64,000 nt of DNA from Berghia stephanieae (GCA_034508935.3 CM067453.1:26180523-26244522), one strand, 5' to 3'; numbered from the stretch's first letter, positions 22,800-60,640 are shown. Translations and numbers: made by a program. The notes: generated from the sequence alone by a model not told the origin.

Positions 22800-24640
22800 T
22801 AATCATCAGTCTTCGCAAATTGCAAGGAGGCCCGTCTTTGTTTAGACATATCGTAATCCAAGTCACCGATTAATCTTTCCCCTGTTAGGTTTGATAATGG
22901 GCAAGTGAAAAGAACATCCTTAACTTCTCAATCTCCCCTGCAAATATCCCACCCCAAACAAAATCTTTTAATTGTCTGTACATAACTTCCTCAAATTTTG
23001 AGCATAATAAAATAAATGATTTCTTGAAAATAGGACACTCTGAATTAAATTCAAAAGGCAAGCCCGAAGGAACAAAATCAGGGAAAACAGGAGAACAATT
23101 GAAATCTTTCTTCTCTAAAAATTCAGCTAACAGCCGAACATAAGTCGGGAATTCTCCATATGATCTACCACTATTTACCAACATCCAGTTAGGAGAGGTG
23201 TTACAAGATGATTCATGGCAGACAGGGCCGATACCATGGACATCACATTTTCATCGTTCACATCTTTTAAAACAGATTGTAATTTTAAATTGTCATGTGA
23301 TACATGCTTTGTTAAAAAAGTCAAAATGTGGTCAGAATGAAAGATAAGAGCTGTTTTTGTTTTTTTGTTTTTAAGGGTTTTACGGCGCTTGCAACACATT
23401 TAGGTTATATCAGCGCCAGTAAAAAGGAAGAAAATGGGATAGTCGAAAGTTCTAGAATTACAATCAAAGCACCCAAGAGAGAGTAAGACAAAGGGGAATT
23501 GGGAACAAATAGGGATCAGATGTAGATTCCAAGAGCATACCATCAATGTACTTAGTTTGATATCACCTATAAGTCTCACCCAGACACAAGCACAAGATCC
23601 AACAAAGAGGAATACACTCAAATGCTTACATTTCATTATACATTAAAAATAACAAATATAATAATACATAACAGAGAGATTTACAAGGAAAAAAATATCA
23701 TCTCCCAAAACAATAACTATGCATTTGACTGTTTCCCTCCCAGCCAAGGACTCCGACCAGGGTCGGGACAAAACCAAGCAATCCCCTACCAAGAAAAAGA
23801 CAGAAAGTTGAGAAAGCATGTTGGAAAACAGATATAAGGGGATAGAAGACACGGTAAGTACCTCCCTGCCCACTGTGGAGGTAGGGAACCCCACCCAGAG
23901 ATAAGAGCTGAAGCATTATCAAAAATATTATTATTAAATCTGTTTGATCTCTCACTTGAAAATTTAGATTTAACGCCTATGGAATCTAAGTAAGCCGATC
24001 ACTCTGCCCTACAACCGTTCTTTTCATCCCCCCCGGGGACCAAAAACATCTGCTGAAACAAAGCAAAAAATGGGCATTGCAAAAAAGAAAGTGAGTACTA
24101 CAATCAGAACCAAGTACCTCTTGTTTGTACTCAGCCATCTTATTATCGATAAGTTTCATGACAGAGGCCCTAGCACTCATTAGACCTTGGAGCATTTTGC
24201 AGCAGCGATATCAGCCTCCCCTTGCAATGCCATATAAGTCAGACGTACATGATCAGAAAAAGAATTATTGATATTATTTGAACATTTTAATTTTTACTCA
24301 GGATTTTGTAATTCACCATGGTACTGGTTTTCAACATCAAGTATGGCATTCGCTGTTAGTAAGTGTTCTTCAATTTGATTTTTATACTTTGATTTCATAG
24401 ACTGTTCTGATTTAATCTGCCTTTTTACTTTTATAATTTCGTTCTCCTATTTGTTTACTTTTTCTTTTAATTTATCATAGTCAACTAGTGACAAATTCAT
24501 TTCTTTTAATTTCTTTGCCTCTGTCTGAATGACATTTACGTCAATAATTTTTTGAATCCTTTTCATTCAAGTAAAAGTCATTCCCCAAAAACAAAACGGG
24601 AATCAAATGTTCCAAATAATAAATAAATTCAAAAATTAAA
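22800..24640 (-). pseudogene. Decayed multicopy ORF, probably transposon-derived, family unknown
   Basis: On the - strand several frames in sequence encode what looks like one protein, interrupted by a RepB insertion. From 24195 comes MKLIDNKMAEYKQEVLGSD and then STHFLFCNAHFLLCFSR. After the insertion come SDHILTFLTKHVSHDNLK, MNHLVTPLLTGCW, GRSYGEFPTYVRLLAEFLEK and YRQLKDFVWGGIFAG. The NAHFLL, TG-W-LNSG, EFP-Y and RQL-DF-GG words recall an uncharacterised repetitive protein family of invertebrates, remembered only loosely. Frame changes and stops are present. No termini were found and no class can be given. Confidence 0.4.
23354..23898 (-). mobile_element. RepB copy 4, full length, perfect 12-base target duplication
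   Basis: Flanked by AGATAAGAGCTG at 23342-23353 and 23899-23910. The 545-base element reads on the - strand from CTGGGTGGGGTTCCCTACCT through GTTTTGGGAGATGATATTTT to GTGTTGCAAGCGCCGTAAAA, CCCTTAAAAAC and an A-rich 3' tail. This is the best reference copy of the family in the window. Confidence 0.9.
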
Positions 24641-24769
24641 TCTGATGTCACCACGAATAAGAAAGTTGCTTCACCCAGTGCGGCTCACTCTGCCACACTG
24701 CAAATCAACTAAAGCCTGGCACAAATCATTCTTTCCATCTAAAACCCTGAAGACAAATTTACCTTTGGG

Positions 24770-24773
<4 letters not shown>

Positions 24774-24846
<73 letters not shown>
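24774..24846. repeat. GA microsatellite
   Basis: Uninterrupted GA dinucleotide tract of about 36 units. Confidence 0.95.
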
Positions 24847-24849
<3 letters not shown>

Positions 24850-25380
24850 ACATCTTTCCATGTTGCATTTCCTTCTTCTTTAAGCAGATGTAGTTGATAC
24901 ATTAACTTGTTTGTTAATAGAGGCCCAGGGTTTGGCAGATTGGGTCTTCGTCCTTTCCCAGTCATTAGGAAATGATTACTCATCAATCGATACACATCAT
25001 TTCAAAGTTTCAAATATTCCTCTTGTTCAACATGAGAAATCGGAATATAGCCGTCACCTAGGAGGTAATGTTACAAAAGAAAAAAAATATTCAGGATACG
25101 GAAGTACATTCACAGTGTCGAAAGAAAAAACAAAACAATAAAAAAACAGCTATCTAATTGAGTTCTAACTCAAACATAAGCTTAAGCTCACAAGAAGACC
25201 AATTTGTCTTCACATTTTACATGATTCCCCACATGCACCTTGAACTACAAGATAAACAATAAAAGTCATTGCATTCACCAAGGAACTAAGGTCTCTTTAA
25301 ACTCCTCATAGCAGGTTGGCAGCCAATCCAAGTTACAAAATCAGGACTGGTCTGTTTTAAAAAAATCAGGTTTGTCTTAC

Positions 25381-25514
25381 CAAAGCCTGAAAGCCTGGAT
25401 TTGGTGAATGGGCAGTTGGTTGGATTGCAGTGTCACTAAGATCAGGAGTAGGATTAGCACCAAAAGCAATGTCAACAAATTGGGGATAATCAGCGACTGG
25501 CAAATTTCTGCAAC
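25381..25514 (-). CDS. Internal coding exon of an unrecognised gene
   Basis: On the - strand, TTTTTCTCAG|GTTGCAG opens a 134-base exon closed by GCTTTG|GTAAGAC. Read from phase 1, the whole exon is open: CRNLPVADYPQFVDIAFGAN, then PTPDLSDTAIQPTAHSPNPG and FQAL, ending in phase 0. Both splice sites are strong and composition is unlike the surrounding repeats. I do not recognise the protein. A degenerate echo (FGNPTPSGTSNPID, then NSPNPDMAL in another frame) lies at about 25835-25920, so the exon may have been duplicated. No neighbouring exon was confidently found. Confidence 0.45.
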
Positions 25515-25699
25515 CTGAGAAAAATATAGTAATCGAGAACAGTCAAGATGTGTTCCCAACAACACAATATAATGTAACAAAAACATCAACAGTCAGCAAA
25601 TCAATTATGGGCGTTTGGCCTCCCCTGGGAAAGGGGACATGAATGTTAAAAAAAATTATTTGACACTTTTCACCTCCCTCTTGATTTTGCAACCACCCC

Positions 25700-25725
25700 C
25701 CCCCCCCCTTTTTTTTTTTTTTTAA
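25700..25725. repeat. C run followed by T run
   Basis: About 15 C then about 17 T on the + strand. It sits between the exon at 25381 and its echo at 25835. Confidence 0.85.
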
Positions 25726-26411
25726 ATCATGATGGGGGAACAAACCCCCAAAAAATTTTAAAACAAACTCTAACTTTAACGAGAGCATATTTCTGCTTCC
25801 ATATGGTTTGATCACAGATAAGGTTCAGGTATTATATTATTTTGGTCCAATGCCATATCTGGATTTGGTGAATTAGCAGTCGATTGGATTTGAAGTGCCA
25901 CTAGGAGTAGGATTACCAAAATACAATAAGATCTCATCTCATGTAGTTCCATATCTGAAGCAGACGTCGGAGGTCATCTTCCGCCAAGCTGATCTATCTC
26001 TTGCCAATTCTATTAAAGCAGCGCCACCTTTCTCAGCTTCATCTGTCCAAGTTCTTATCCCTTTCAAATACGTTATTCTTTGTCTTCCTCTTATTCTTTT
26101 TCCATTCATCTTTCCAGTCAAGGCGAGTATTTCCAAACCAGGGTGGCGGATAATGTGTCCTAAAAATTCCATTTGGCGTTTGATGATTTTTGTTATCAGT
26201 GATCTTTTTCTGTTTGCCATTTCTAAAATTTCTTCATTTCTTTTCCTTTCCATCCATGACACCCTCATCATTCTTCTGTAAAACCACATTTCCACTGCCT
26301 CCAGTCTTTTAACCATGGTCTTGTTTATGGTCCAGCTCTCACAACCATATAGCAGCACAGACAGTACATAGCAATCCAGGACTTTGATTTTTGTTTTCAT
26401 GCTAATAATAA

Positions 26412-27026
26412 TGTAGGTTAATAATTTGGTTAGATCTCTCTTTTTCCAACTAAAAAAGATTGTTTCCATTAGACGGTTCATATCTGAGGATGTGACCAAG
26501 CACCTGGTTGTGTCCCTCGTACTATCGAAATTGGATTATTGTAATGCTCTGTTGTTTGGCGTTTCGCAATACAATCTGAAACGTCTTCAGATTGTCCAAA
26601 ACAGCGCTGCCAGACTAGTATTTATGAAGCGTAGGTGCGACTCTGCCGGACCTCTACTTCATGACCTGCATTGGCTGCCTGTTGAGAAAAGAATTAAATT
26701 CAAAGCTTGTGTTTTAGTGTATCGTTGTCTTGAAGGTACTGCCCCTTCCTACCTTTCAGAACTAATTGAAAGATATTCAAAACCCCGCCCCTTACGTTCG
26801 GCCAGTGATTCCACAAAACTAGTTGTCCCTCGAATTCGGAAAAATGCTGGAATGAGATCCTTTTCTCATTTCGGACCCTCTATTTGGAACGCCTTACCGC
26901 AGAGCATTCGTGAAAAAGAATCTTTGTCTATTTTTAAACGTTCGCTTAAAACATATTTGTTTCGATTTTAGTAGATGGTATGAGAAGCAAGATAGGTTTG
27001 GTTTGTGTTGTGTGTTTGTTGTGTGT

Positions 27027-27063
<37 letters not shown>

Positions 27064-27184
27064 TGTGTGTGAATGAGTATGTTTCAGCCAAAGTAATTTG
27101 TAATTTAAGCGCTTAGAGTCTGGTGTCTCGGAGTTATAGCGCTATATAAGTTTTCAGCATTATTATTATTATTATTATTAATAT
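26412..27184 (+). mobile_element. LINE-C: 5'-truncated CR1/L2/Rex-type LINE nested in R1
   Basis: A single open frame to TAG at 26969 encodes the post-RT region: LSKLDYCNALLFGVSQYNLK, RLQIVQNSAARLV, LHWLPVEKRIKFKACVLVYR and FGPSIWNALPQSIREKESLS. The 3' UTR has a TG microsatellite (27020-27070), then AAGCGCTTAGAG, TTATAGCGCTATATAAG and an ATT-repeat tail at 27160-27183. AATA at both joints is a minimal target duplication. The intact frame suggests a fairly recent insertion. Confidence 0.85.
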
Positions 27185-28833
27185 TCCTGTTTTTCATAAT
27201 TGTATGCAGCTGGTTGAATGCATTCTTCGCCATACCTATTCTTTTCTTTATTTCACAATCTGATTTTCCATTGGATGTTACATTGAAGCCTAAATATTTG
27301 AAACATTCAACTTGTTGTATTGTTTGTCCTCTGCTTGTTATTACACAGGCTGGTGGGTTATTATTTTTAGATACCGTCATACATTCTGTTTTAGATATAT
27401 TCAGTTCCAGTCCCATATTTTCACTACTCCTGACTACAACATCCAGTAATTCTTGTAGTTCATGTTCAGATTCTGCCAGTAGAACTGTATCATCTGCATA
27501 CCTCAGATTTGTTACATTCTTTCCTCCAATACACACCCCCTTCTTATGTTCGATATCTCTTAATATCATTTCACTATAGAGGTTGAATAAATCTGGAGAC
27601 AAAACACACCCCTGCCTAACTCCTCTTCTAATAGGTGTAAAACTGCTTAGTTCGTTGTCAACACGCATTGCTGCTTCTTGTTCCCAGTACAAATTCCGTA
27701 ATATTCTTAAATCTTTACCATCAATGTCCAAGGATGATAGAATTTTGAATAGTTTTTTCGTGTTGTACTTTATCAAAGGCTTTTGAATAGTCGATGAAAC
27801 ACATATACAGATCTTTATTTACTTCAATACATCTTTCCATCAGCATTGATAATGTGAATATTCCATTTCTGGTACCCTTGTCCTCAACAAAACCAAATTG
27901 CATCTCCCCAATTTCAGGTCGTATTTTATTTCTTATTCTTAGTAAAATTATCTTCAAAAGAATTTTTGTGAGGTGGCTCATTAGGCTAATAGTTCTGTGT
28001 TGTTCACAATCAACTGCCCCTGGCTTTTTTGGTAGTGCTATAAAAATGGATCGTTTCATATCAGTTGGCATTTTTCCTGTGTCATACACTTGATTTAGAA
28101 GGTTTGTGATGAATTCAATCCCCCATTCACCCAGGCCAGTCAAGGCTTCAATTGTTATGGCATCAGGTCCTGCAGCTTTTCCATTTTTCATGCTTTTCAT
28201 GACGTTCCTAGCTTCATCTTTCATTATAAAAGGCCCTTCCAGTTCTTTTATCATAGGCATTTCTCCTCGATTATCAAAAAAAAGTTCTTCAATATATTCT
28301 GACCATCTGTTTAGAATGCAGTCTTTGTCCATGATGGTGTTTTCACGCTTGTCTTTGATGCATCCACTTTTAGCACCTGATTTAGTTTTGTTTGTCACTT
28401 CTTTGATTTTCTGATGGAAGAATTTGCCATTTTTTTCTTTGCAGGACATTATATAGTGACATTGTTCATTTATCCAGTCTTCTTTAGCTTCGTTGCATTT
28501 TCTTTTTATCTGCCTGTTCAGAGTCTTGTATTTTTCTTCCTGATTTTTGGCCTTTCTTCTCTCATTCATTAGTTCTAATATCTCTGGAGTAATCCATTTC
28601 TTCTTCTGCAACTTAAGTGTGGTTGGAACATTTTCTTCTAATGATGCAGCAACACTGTCTTTAAACTGCTCATATTTCTCTTCTATATCTGTTAGTTCTC
28701 CAAGCACTTCAAACTTGTTTCTTACTGATAGTTCAAATTTTTCTTGTATCTTCTGTTCCTCCCGGAGAATGTCTAGTTGGTATTTAGGTTTAGCCTTTGC
28801 TCTTTTGCAGATTTTCAATTTAACTCGTATGGG

Positions 28834-28955
28834 GCATAGCACAGGTATATGATGGCTGTTACAGTCAGCCCCCGGCATAGCACAGGTATATGATCGCTGT
28901 TACAGTCAGCCCCCGGCATAGCACAGGTATATGATGCTGTTACAGTCAGCCCCCG
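28834..28955. repeat. 41-base tandem triplication inside LINE R1
   Basis: Three head-to-tail copies (28834-28874, 28875-28915, 28916-28955) of a unit starting GCATAGCACAGGTATATGAT and ending CAGTCAGCCCCCG. They differ by one or two bases. The unit encodes the endonuclease/RT junction (PGADCNSxHIPVLC), so the copies break the reading frame there. Confidence 0.9.
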
Positions 28956-29825
28956 GCATAGATTTGGCATACAAAACCGAGTTTCGGAAATGTTTGCTGA
29001 TGAGTATGTAATCTATTTGGTTTCTCACTCCATCTCCAGGACTTTTCCATGTCCACTTCCTTCTATTGTGGTTTGTTGACCAAGTATTTGTGATTGTCAG
29101 ATCATGTTGACGGCACCATTGAATAAGACGATCACCTCTGTCATTTTTGTCTCCCAGACCATGTGGGCCCACAATATCTTCTATTCTTTCTCCGGCCCAC
29201 CTTGGCATTAAAATCGCCCATGATGAGTTTTATGTCTGAAGACTTAAACTGATGCATTGCTTTATCTATTTGTTGATAGAAATTTTCCACTTCTTCATCA
29301 TCGTGACTGGTGGTTGGGGCGTATATTTGTAAAATATCAAAATCAAAAGGTTTTGCTTGTAGTTTGATTGCCATTACTCTGTCTGATATGGGCCAGAATC
29401 CTTTGACTGCTCCCGCCGTTTTATTATCTAGTATAATTCCAACTCCCCTTTGGTGTTCTCCTCCTCCTGAGTATATAATTTTACAGTCATCATAATTAAG
29501 TTCTCCTGCTCCTTTCCATCTAACTTCTGATAATCCTAAAACATTGATATTCAATCTCTTCATTTCCATAACTACATTTGCTAATTTTCAATAAGATAAG
29601 GTCTTCAAATTATGGATGATCAGTCTGATAAAATTCTCCAATCTGAGAAAAACAAAGTAGTAAGGAAAGTTAATTTCTGATTCTGGTCCCAATTTATTTA
29701 TATTATGATTAAAAAGACAACTCTTGCCTAGACTTACTTAAAGGTCTTTATATTTTCTTGGTGAACAATAGAGCTACACTATGACAAAAGTTTAGCAGAA
29801 CAGAGAAAGTTTTGTTTATATTCTC

Positions 29826-29852
29826 CCCCCCCCCCCCCCCCCCCCCCCCCCC
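29826..29852. repeat. C homopolymer
   Basis: About 27 C in a row. The stretch 29853-30770 around it is AT-rich and holds no exon or repeat I recognise. Confidence 0.9.
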
Positions 29853-30836
29853 GGATAATTCAGCTTTTGTTGTGACAGTTCTGATTAAATTATTATTATT
29901 AGACCATTAAAAAAAAACACAAGGAATCTCATTAAAATAAAATAAAATAAAATATAGATATAAATTTATTTAAAATTCAAACACTTGAAATCGAAACCGC
30001 AATAAAATAAAATAGGTTTTGATAAGTCGGCACAGTCTCGAGAACTCGGAACTGAAGCGTAAGAAAGGACCAAAGGAAAGAAATGTTCAAGTTCAATTAG
30101 GCTTTTTTAAAATATATAATTTAATACAATTTTGAACTAAAATATATTTCTTTAAAACAAATACTCACTTGTTGGGTCATGAGAGCGATGCAAAGGAAGT
30201 CTAATCAGGTTATTATGATGAAAAGTCAGCCAATCCTATCGGTGGTGCACCGCTGATCTATGAGTGAGTGATGTCCGCCATTACAGTTGATTCTGGGCCA
30301 AGAAACCTTGCTTCATAGCCCGCATAACTATTGAATATATTCAGCCGTGGAATTTAATCCATTTGAAAAAATATATATCGATGAAAAAAATGAATTCTGT
30401 GTCTCATGTTTTTTCAATTCACTTCCAAATTTGGCATCCTTCCATTCCGAATTTGCCGGTAAATGTGGTACAAGCATAAAAAGCTGATGAAAACCAGAAG
30501 AGGATATGTCATCGCACTGATGAGTAATTGCAGTTTTTTGTGAAGGGCGCATAGAAATCGGAGAAAAAATCGTGTGCCTCATGGTTCAAATCGCGATTTG
30601 ATAACATATTTATACTGTCAACATTGAACCGTTAGCGTGATAAAATCATTATTTATTTTGACTCAATAAAAAGATTAAAAAACAAATAATATACAGATAT
30701 AAATTTTATTTTTGTAAGACAAAATATAATAAAGAAAAATAAGGAGAGAGAGGGGCCATTTTTCAGAAGTGACTTCATGACAGCCATTTTCTACTCCCGC
30801 AGGGGCTTGGTTTTGAATACCTATTATTATTATTAG

Positions 30837-30838
30837 AT

Positions 30839-30889
<51 letters not shown>

Positions 30890-30890
30890 A

Positions 30891-30963
<73 letters not shown>

Positions 30964-30966
30964 CAT
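30837..30966. repeat. GTA triplet microsatellite
   Basis: About 42 GTA units with one GTAATA interruption near 30888. Confidence 0.95.
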
Positions 30967-31460
30967 AGTAGTAGTGGTAGTAGTATAATCAAGGATGAAA
31001 ATAATGATAGTAATAATTTAAAAAATAATAAGTAAATAAGTCCAATGTTGCTAAAACAATCACAATTCATATCTGAAAGACAATGGAAGGAATTCATTAT
31101 AAAACAATACAATATTTTATAAGTAAAAACAATAATAATAATAAGAAAAACACAAGCCATTATAAATAAAAACTGAAATAATCATGTACATTCACCAAGC
31201 TGGATTGCTTCGATACTTCTTTGATTTCATGTTGAGAGGTTGGCAAAGGCGGAACATGATCTACTCACTCTCAAAACAGGAAATCATGGAAAAATATTAC
31301 AAAAGGGATCCAACAAGCAAAAGACATGCTGATAACCGCACAATTCACAACAAGCGTCCTTGAGACTGCAAAGCAATGGTCATCATCATCAATAGACTCT
31401 TCTTTAGCTCACGGGAGCATCAGTCAAGAGGCTCCTGGAGCTTTACACAGCAACAAAAAA

Positions 31461-31690
31461 TCATCTACTATAAACTATATAATATTTAAAAAGGAAAAAT
31501 TTCAGGGATTTCTTAAACACAGACAATGATTTGGATTCGCAAATGCTCTGTGGAATAGTTTCCAATGTACATGAATTGAAATGAAAAAGGGACCTTGTTC
31601 CAAGTTTTTGTGAAATAAATAACTGAACAAGTGTGTATGAAAGATGGCAGACAAAGCAAGAACTCTGGCACCTTTCATACAAACTTGTTC
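31461..31690 (-). mobile_element. LINE-C-type fragment (C-terminal end)
   Basis: On the - strand GTRSLFHFNSCTLETIPQSI, then CESKSLSVFKKSLKFFLFK, aligns with SFSHFGPSIWNALPQSIREK of the copy at 26426-26971. Degraded and lacking any RT part. Confidence 0.6.
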
Positions 31691-31959
31691 AGTTCTTTAT
31701 CTTACACCGATGCCTGCTCCTTAATTTCTTAATTTGATATTTTGTCAAAATGCATGGAACAGCCAAATGGATGGGCCATAGAAAGGACACAAAAGGTTGG
31801 GTTGTTAAAAATGTCTTAAGGAGTTCTTTGAAGTAGGAAAAGGGCAGTGTTTTCCAACTTTTAAAACAGTGGTGATGTAAATGTCAGTCTGTTTAATGCT
31901 TTATGAACTAAATTTGGATTAATTCCCACAACCTGAATAACAATATATTAAAGAATCTG

Positions 31960-32932
31960 ATTAAATGACAAACCAATAACCGCAAAGCTGAAGGGAAAAA
32001 TATATACATCTGTTGTGAGACCAGCAATGTTGCATGGACTAAAGACAGCAGCTGCAATAAAGAAACAAGGTAAAGAAGTTGAGGTGGCAGAATTGAGGAT
32101 GTTGAGATGGTCACTTGGCTGGACAAGAAAAGATAAGGGGAGAAGATAAATTGAAATGTTTTGGACATGTTAAGAGAGGAGAGAGGGAGTACGTTGGAAG
32201 GAAGGTTTGTTTTGTTTTTGTTTGTTTTTAAGGTTTTACGGCGCTTGCAACACATTTAGGTTATATCAGCGCCAGTAAAAAGGAAGAAAATGGGATAGTA
32301 AAAAGTTCTAGAATTACAATTGAAGCATCCAAGAGAAAGTAAGACATAGGGGAACTGGGAACAAATAGGGATCAGATGTAGATTCCAAGAGCATAGCACC
32401 AATGTACTTAGTTTGAGATAACCTATAAGTCTCATCCGACACAAGAACAAAATCCAACAAAGAGGAACACACTCAAATGCTTACATTATACATTAAAAAA
32501 TAACAAATATACTAATACATAACAGAGAGATGATTTACATGGAAAAAAATATCATCTCCCAAAACAATAACTATGCATTTGACTGTTTCCCTCCCAGCCA
32601 GGACTCCGACCAGGGCCAGGAAAAAAACTAAGTAATCTCATTCCAAGACAAAGACAGAAAGCATGTTGGAAAACAGATATAAGGGGATAGAAGACACAGT
32701 GTGTACCTCCCTGCCCGCTATGGAAGGAAGGAAAGTATTGGATATACAATTAGCGAGAAAGAGGAAAAAGGGAAGCCCAAAGACTAGATGGTGGGATAAG
32801 GTAAAGGATGATATGAAATAACTGGGATTGGAGGAGGATGATGCTATGAACTGAGATGCATGGAGATGTGGCATTCATTATAGCAACCCTGCAAAATGCA
32901 GGATAAGATGAAAGAAGAAGAAAAAGGATCTG
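31960..32932 (+). mobile_element. LINE-D: RTE-like LINE 3' end, split by RepB
   Basis: The left part gives KLKGKIYTSVVRPAMLHGLK, EVEVAELRMLRWSLGWTRKD. After the RepB insertion comes RKVLDIQLARKRKKGKPKTR, WWDKVKDDMK, LGLEEDDAMN, the common C-terminal tail of RTE-like LINEs, with a GAAGAAGAAAAAG 3' end. Several stops. It lies directly downstream of the MANBA stop codon, in opposite orientation. Confidence 0.75.
32206..32721 (-). mobile_element. RepB copy 5 with 10-base target duplication, 5'-truncated
   Basis: Flanked by GGAAGGAAGG at 32196-32205 and 32722-32731, inside LINE-D. On the - strand it begins at ATAGCGGGCAGGGAGG, lacking the first ~23 bases of the family, and ends GCAAGCGCCGTAAAACCTT plus an A-rich tail. 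Confidence 0.85.
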
Positions 32933-33064
32933 ATTAAATAATAATACATAGCAATATTGACAAATAATTAAATATATCTTTTTTAAGTTATAGCCGATAT
33001 TGGTCATTCATCTAAAATAACAGATATTACATAGAGAAATTAAAGAACATTTCATTTCAAGACA

Positions 33065-59754
<26,690 letters not shown>

Positions 59755-60239
59755 GACTGCAAGGTGTGTCGATATCAGCATGGGAGAAATTGACGAAGAT
59801 GATGTTGGCAAGATGATCTGGGACTAGGATGATTTCAGACGAGTTGTTACTGAAACTGAAACGGGAGAAATGAGTCGTTAAAACTTAAACGGTCAAGTTC
59901 CAAACCAATTGAAAATCATTACATAACTTTTTTTTTCATTGCAAAGTCACAAAGGACTTCCGCAGTTTAACAGCACGTCTAAACCTAAAGAGGGATTTTT
60001 CTTTTAATTATCGGAGGGAGACCCTCAACCCTAGCCCTAACTAAAACTAAAATCTACTAGAAACCTGACCTGATGAAACATGTTTGCCATCACTTGCAAT
60101 ATCGAAACTTGTGGAAAACAAAACAAGTAATAATGGAGTCAGCCGGAGTCGTTAACGACAAACGACTCAGCAAATTGTGTTTGAATTAGAAAAACACAAA
60201 TAGACGTTTAGTCCAGAGTCTAAGTCTAATAAAGGAGGC
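59755..60239. promoter_or_regulatory. Probable divergent promoter region of MANBA
   Basis: Between the MANBA start and the putative + strand exon. No repeat was recognised, which is unusual in this window. No clear TATA box or CpG island could be picked out by eye. Inference from position only. Confidence 0.35.
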
Positions 60240-60256
60240 CCATACTCTAGAATGAA

Positions 60257-60640
60257 ATGGCTGAAAGATCGAGTGTGCTGTGAAACTACGGAAGTCCTCC
60301 CAAAAATCTGTTGTTGCAAGAGTCACAAGAAAAATTGGAGCGGTTTGAGACGAAGAGTAAACAAGAAGAGGGGAAAGAGGAGAAGGAGGATCAACTTCTT
60401 TATCATCACCCCTATCTTATCGAATTGCTTGTGTCAGAGTCAGGATATAAAAATGCCAAAAACTTCCTGCCAATTAAACATCGTCGTCAACCACATGACC
60501 AACGACCGTCAATTAGAAGTAATTGTAACTTTAAAACGTGTTACATTGAGTTGATTATCACTGCCGAAATGTTTAGGCATGTTGACGTTCGTTCTATCTA
60601 CCCTTTATCTATAATTTATCATCATGTCCATGAACGCTGA
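60257..60640 (+). CDS. Possible coding exon, head-to-head with MANBA, unrecognised
   Basis: ATG at 60257 gives MAERSSVL, a TGA at 60281-60283, then 118 open codons in the same frame. These read like real protein: NYGSPPKNLLLQESQEKLER, FETKSKQEEGKEEKEDQLLY, HHPYLIELLVSESGYKNAKN. A charged coiled-coil-like segment is followed by a hydrophobic one. No family recognised. The TGA may be a sequence error like those in MANBA, or a real stop that makes this non-coding. No donor could be fixed. A competing frame from ATG 60252 is Arg/Lys-rich and less convincing. Confidence 0.35.

Larger units (their letters stand above)
25915..29625 (-). mobile_element. RTE-like LINE (R1) with endonuclease and reverse transcriptase
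   Basis: On the - strand, from 29569, an AP-endonuclease domain: INVLGLSEVRWKGAGEL, GVGIILDNKTAGAV, LQIYAPTT and LIMGDFNAKVGR, then after a frame change KWTWKSPGDGVRNQIDYILI. The reverse transcriptase (28878-27105) follows with GKAAGPDAITIEAL, MKRSIFIALPKKPGAVDCEQ, LYMCFIDYSKAFDKVQHEK, RRGVRQGCVLSPDLFNLYSE and LRYADDTVLLAESEHEL (the YADD active site). The C-terminus (26499-25939) has VLSVLLYGCESWTINK and EFLGHIIRHPGLE. Domain order is complete, with a few frame breaks. Another LINE interrupts it at 26412-27184. The 3' limit near 25915 is approximate. Confidence 0.88.
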
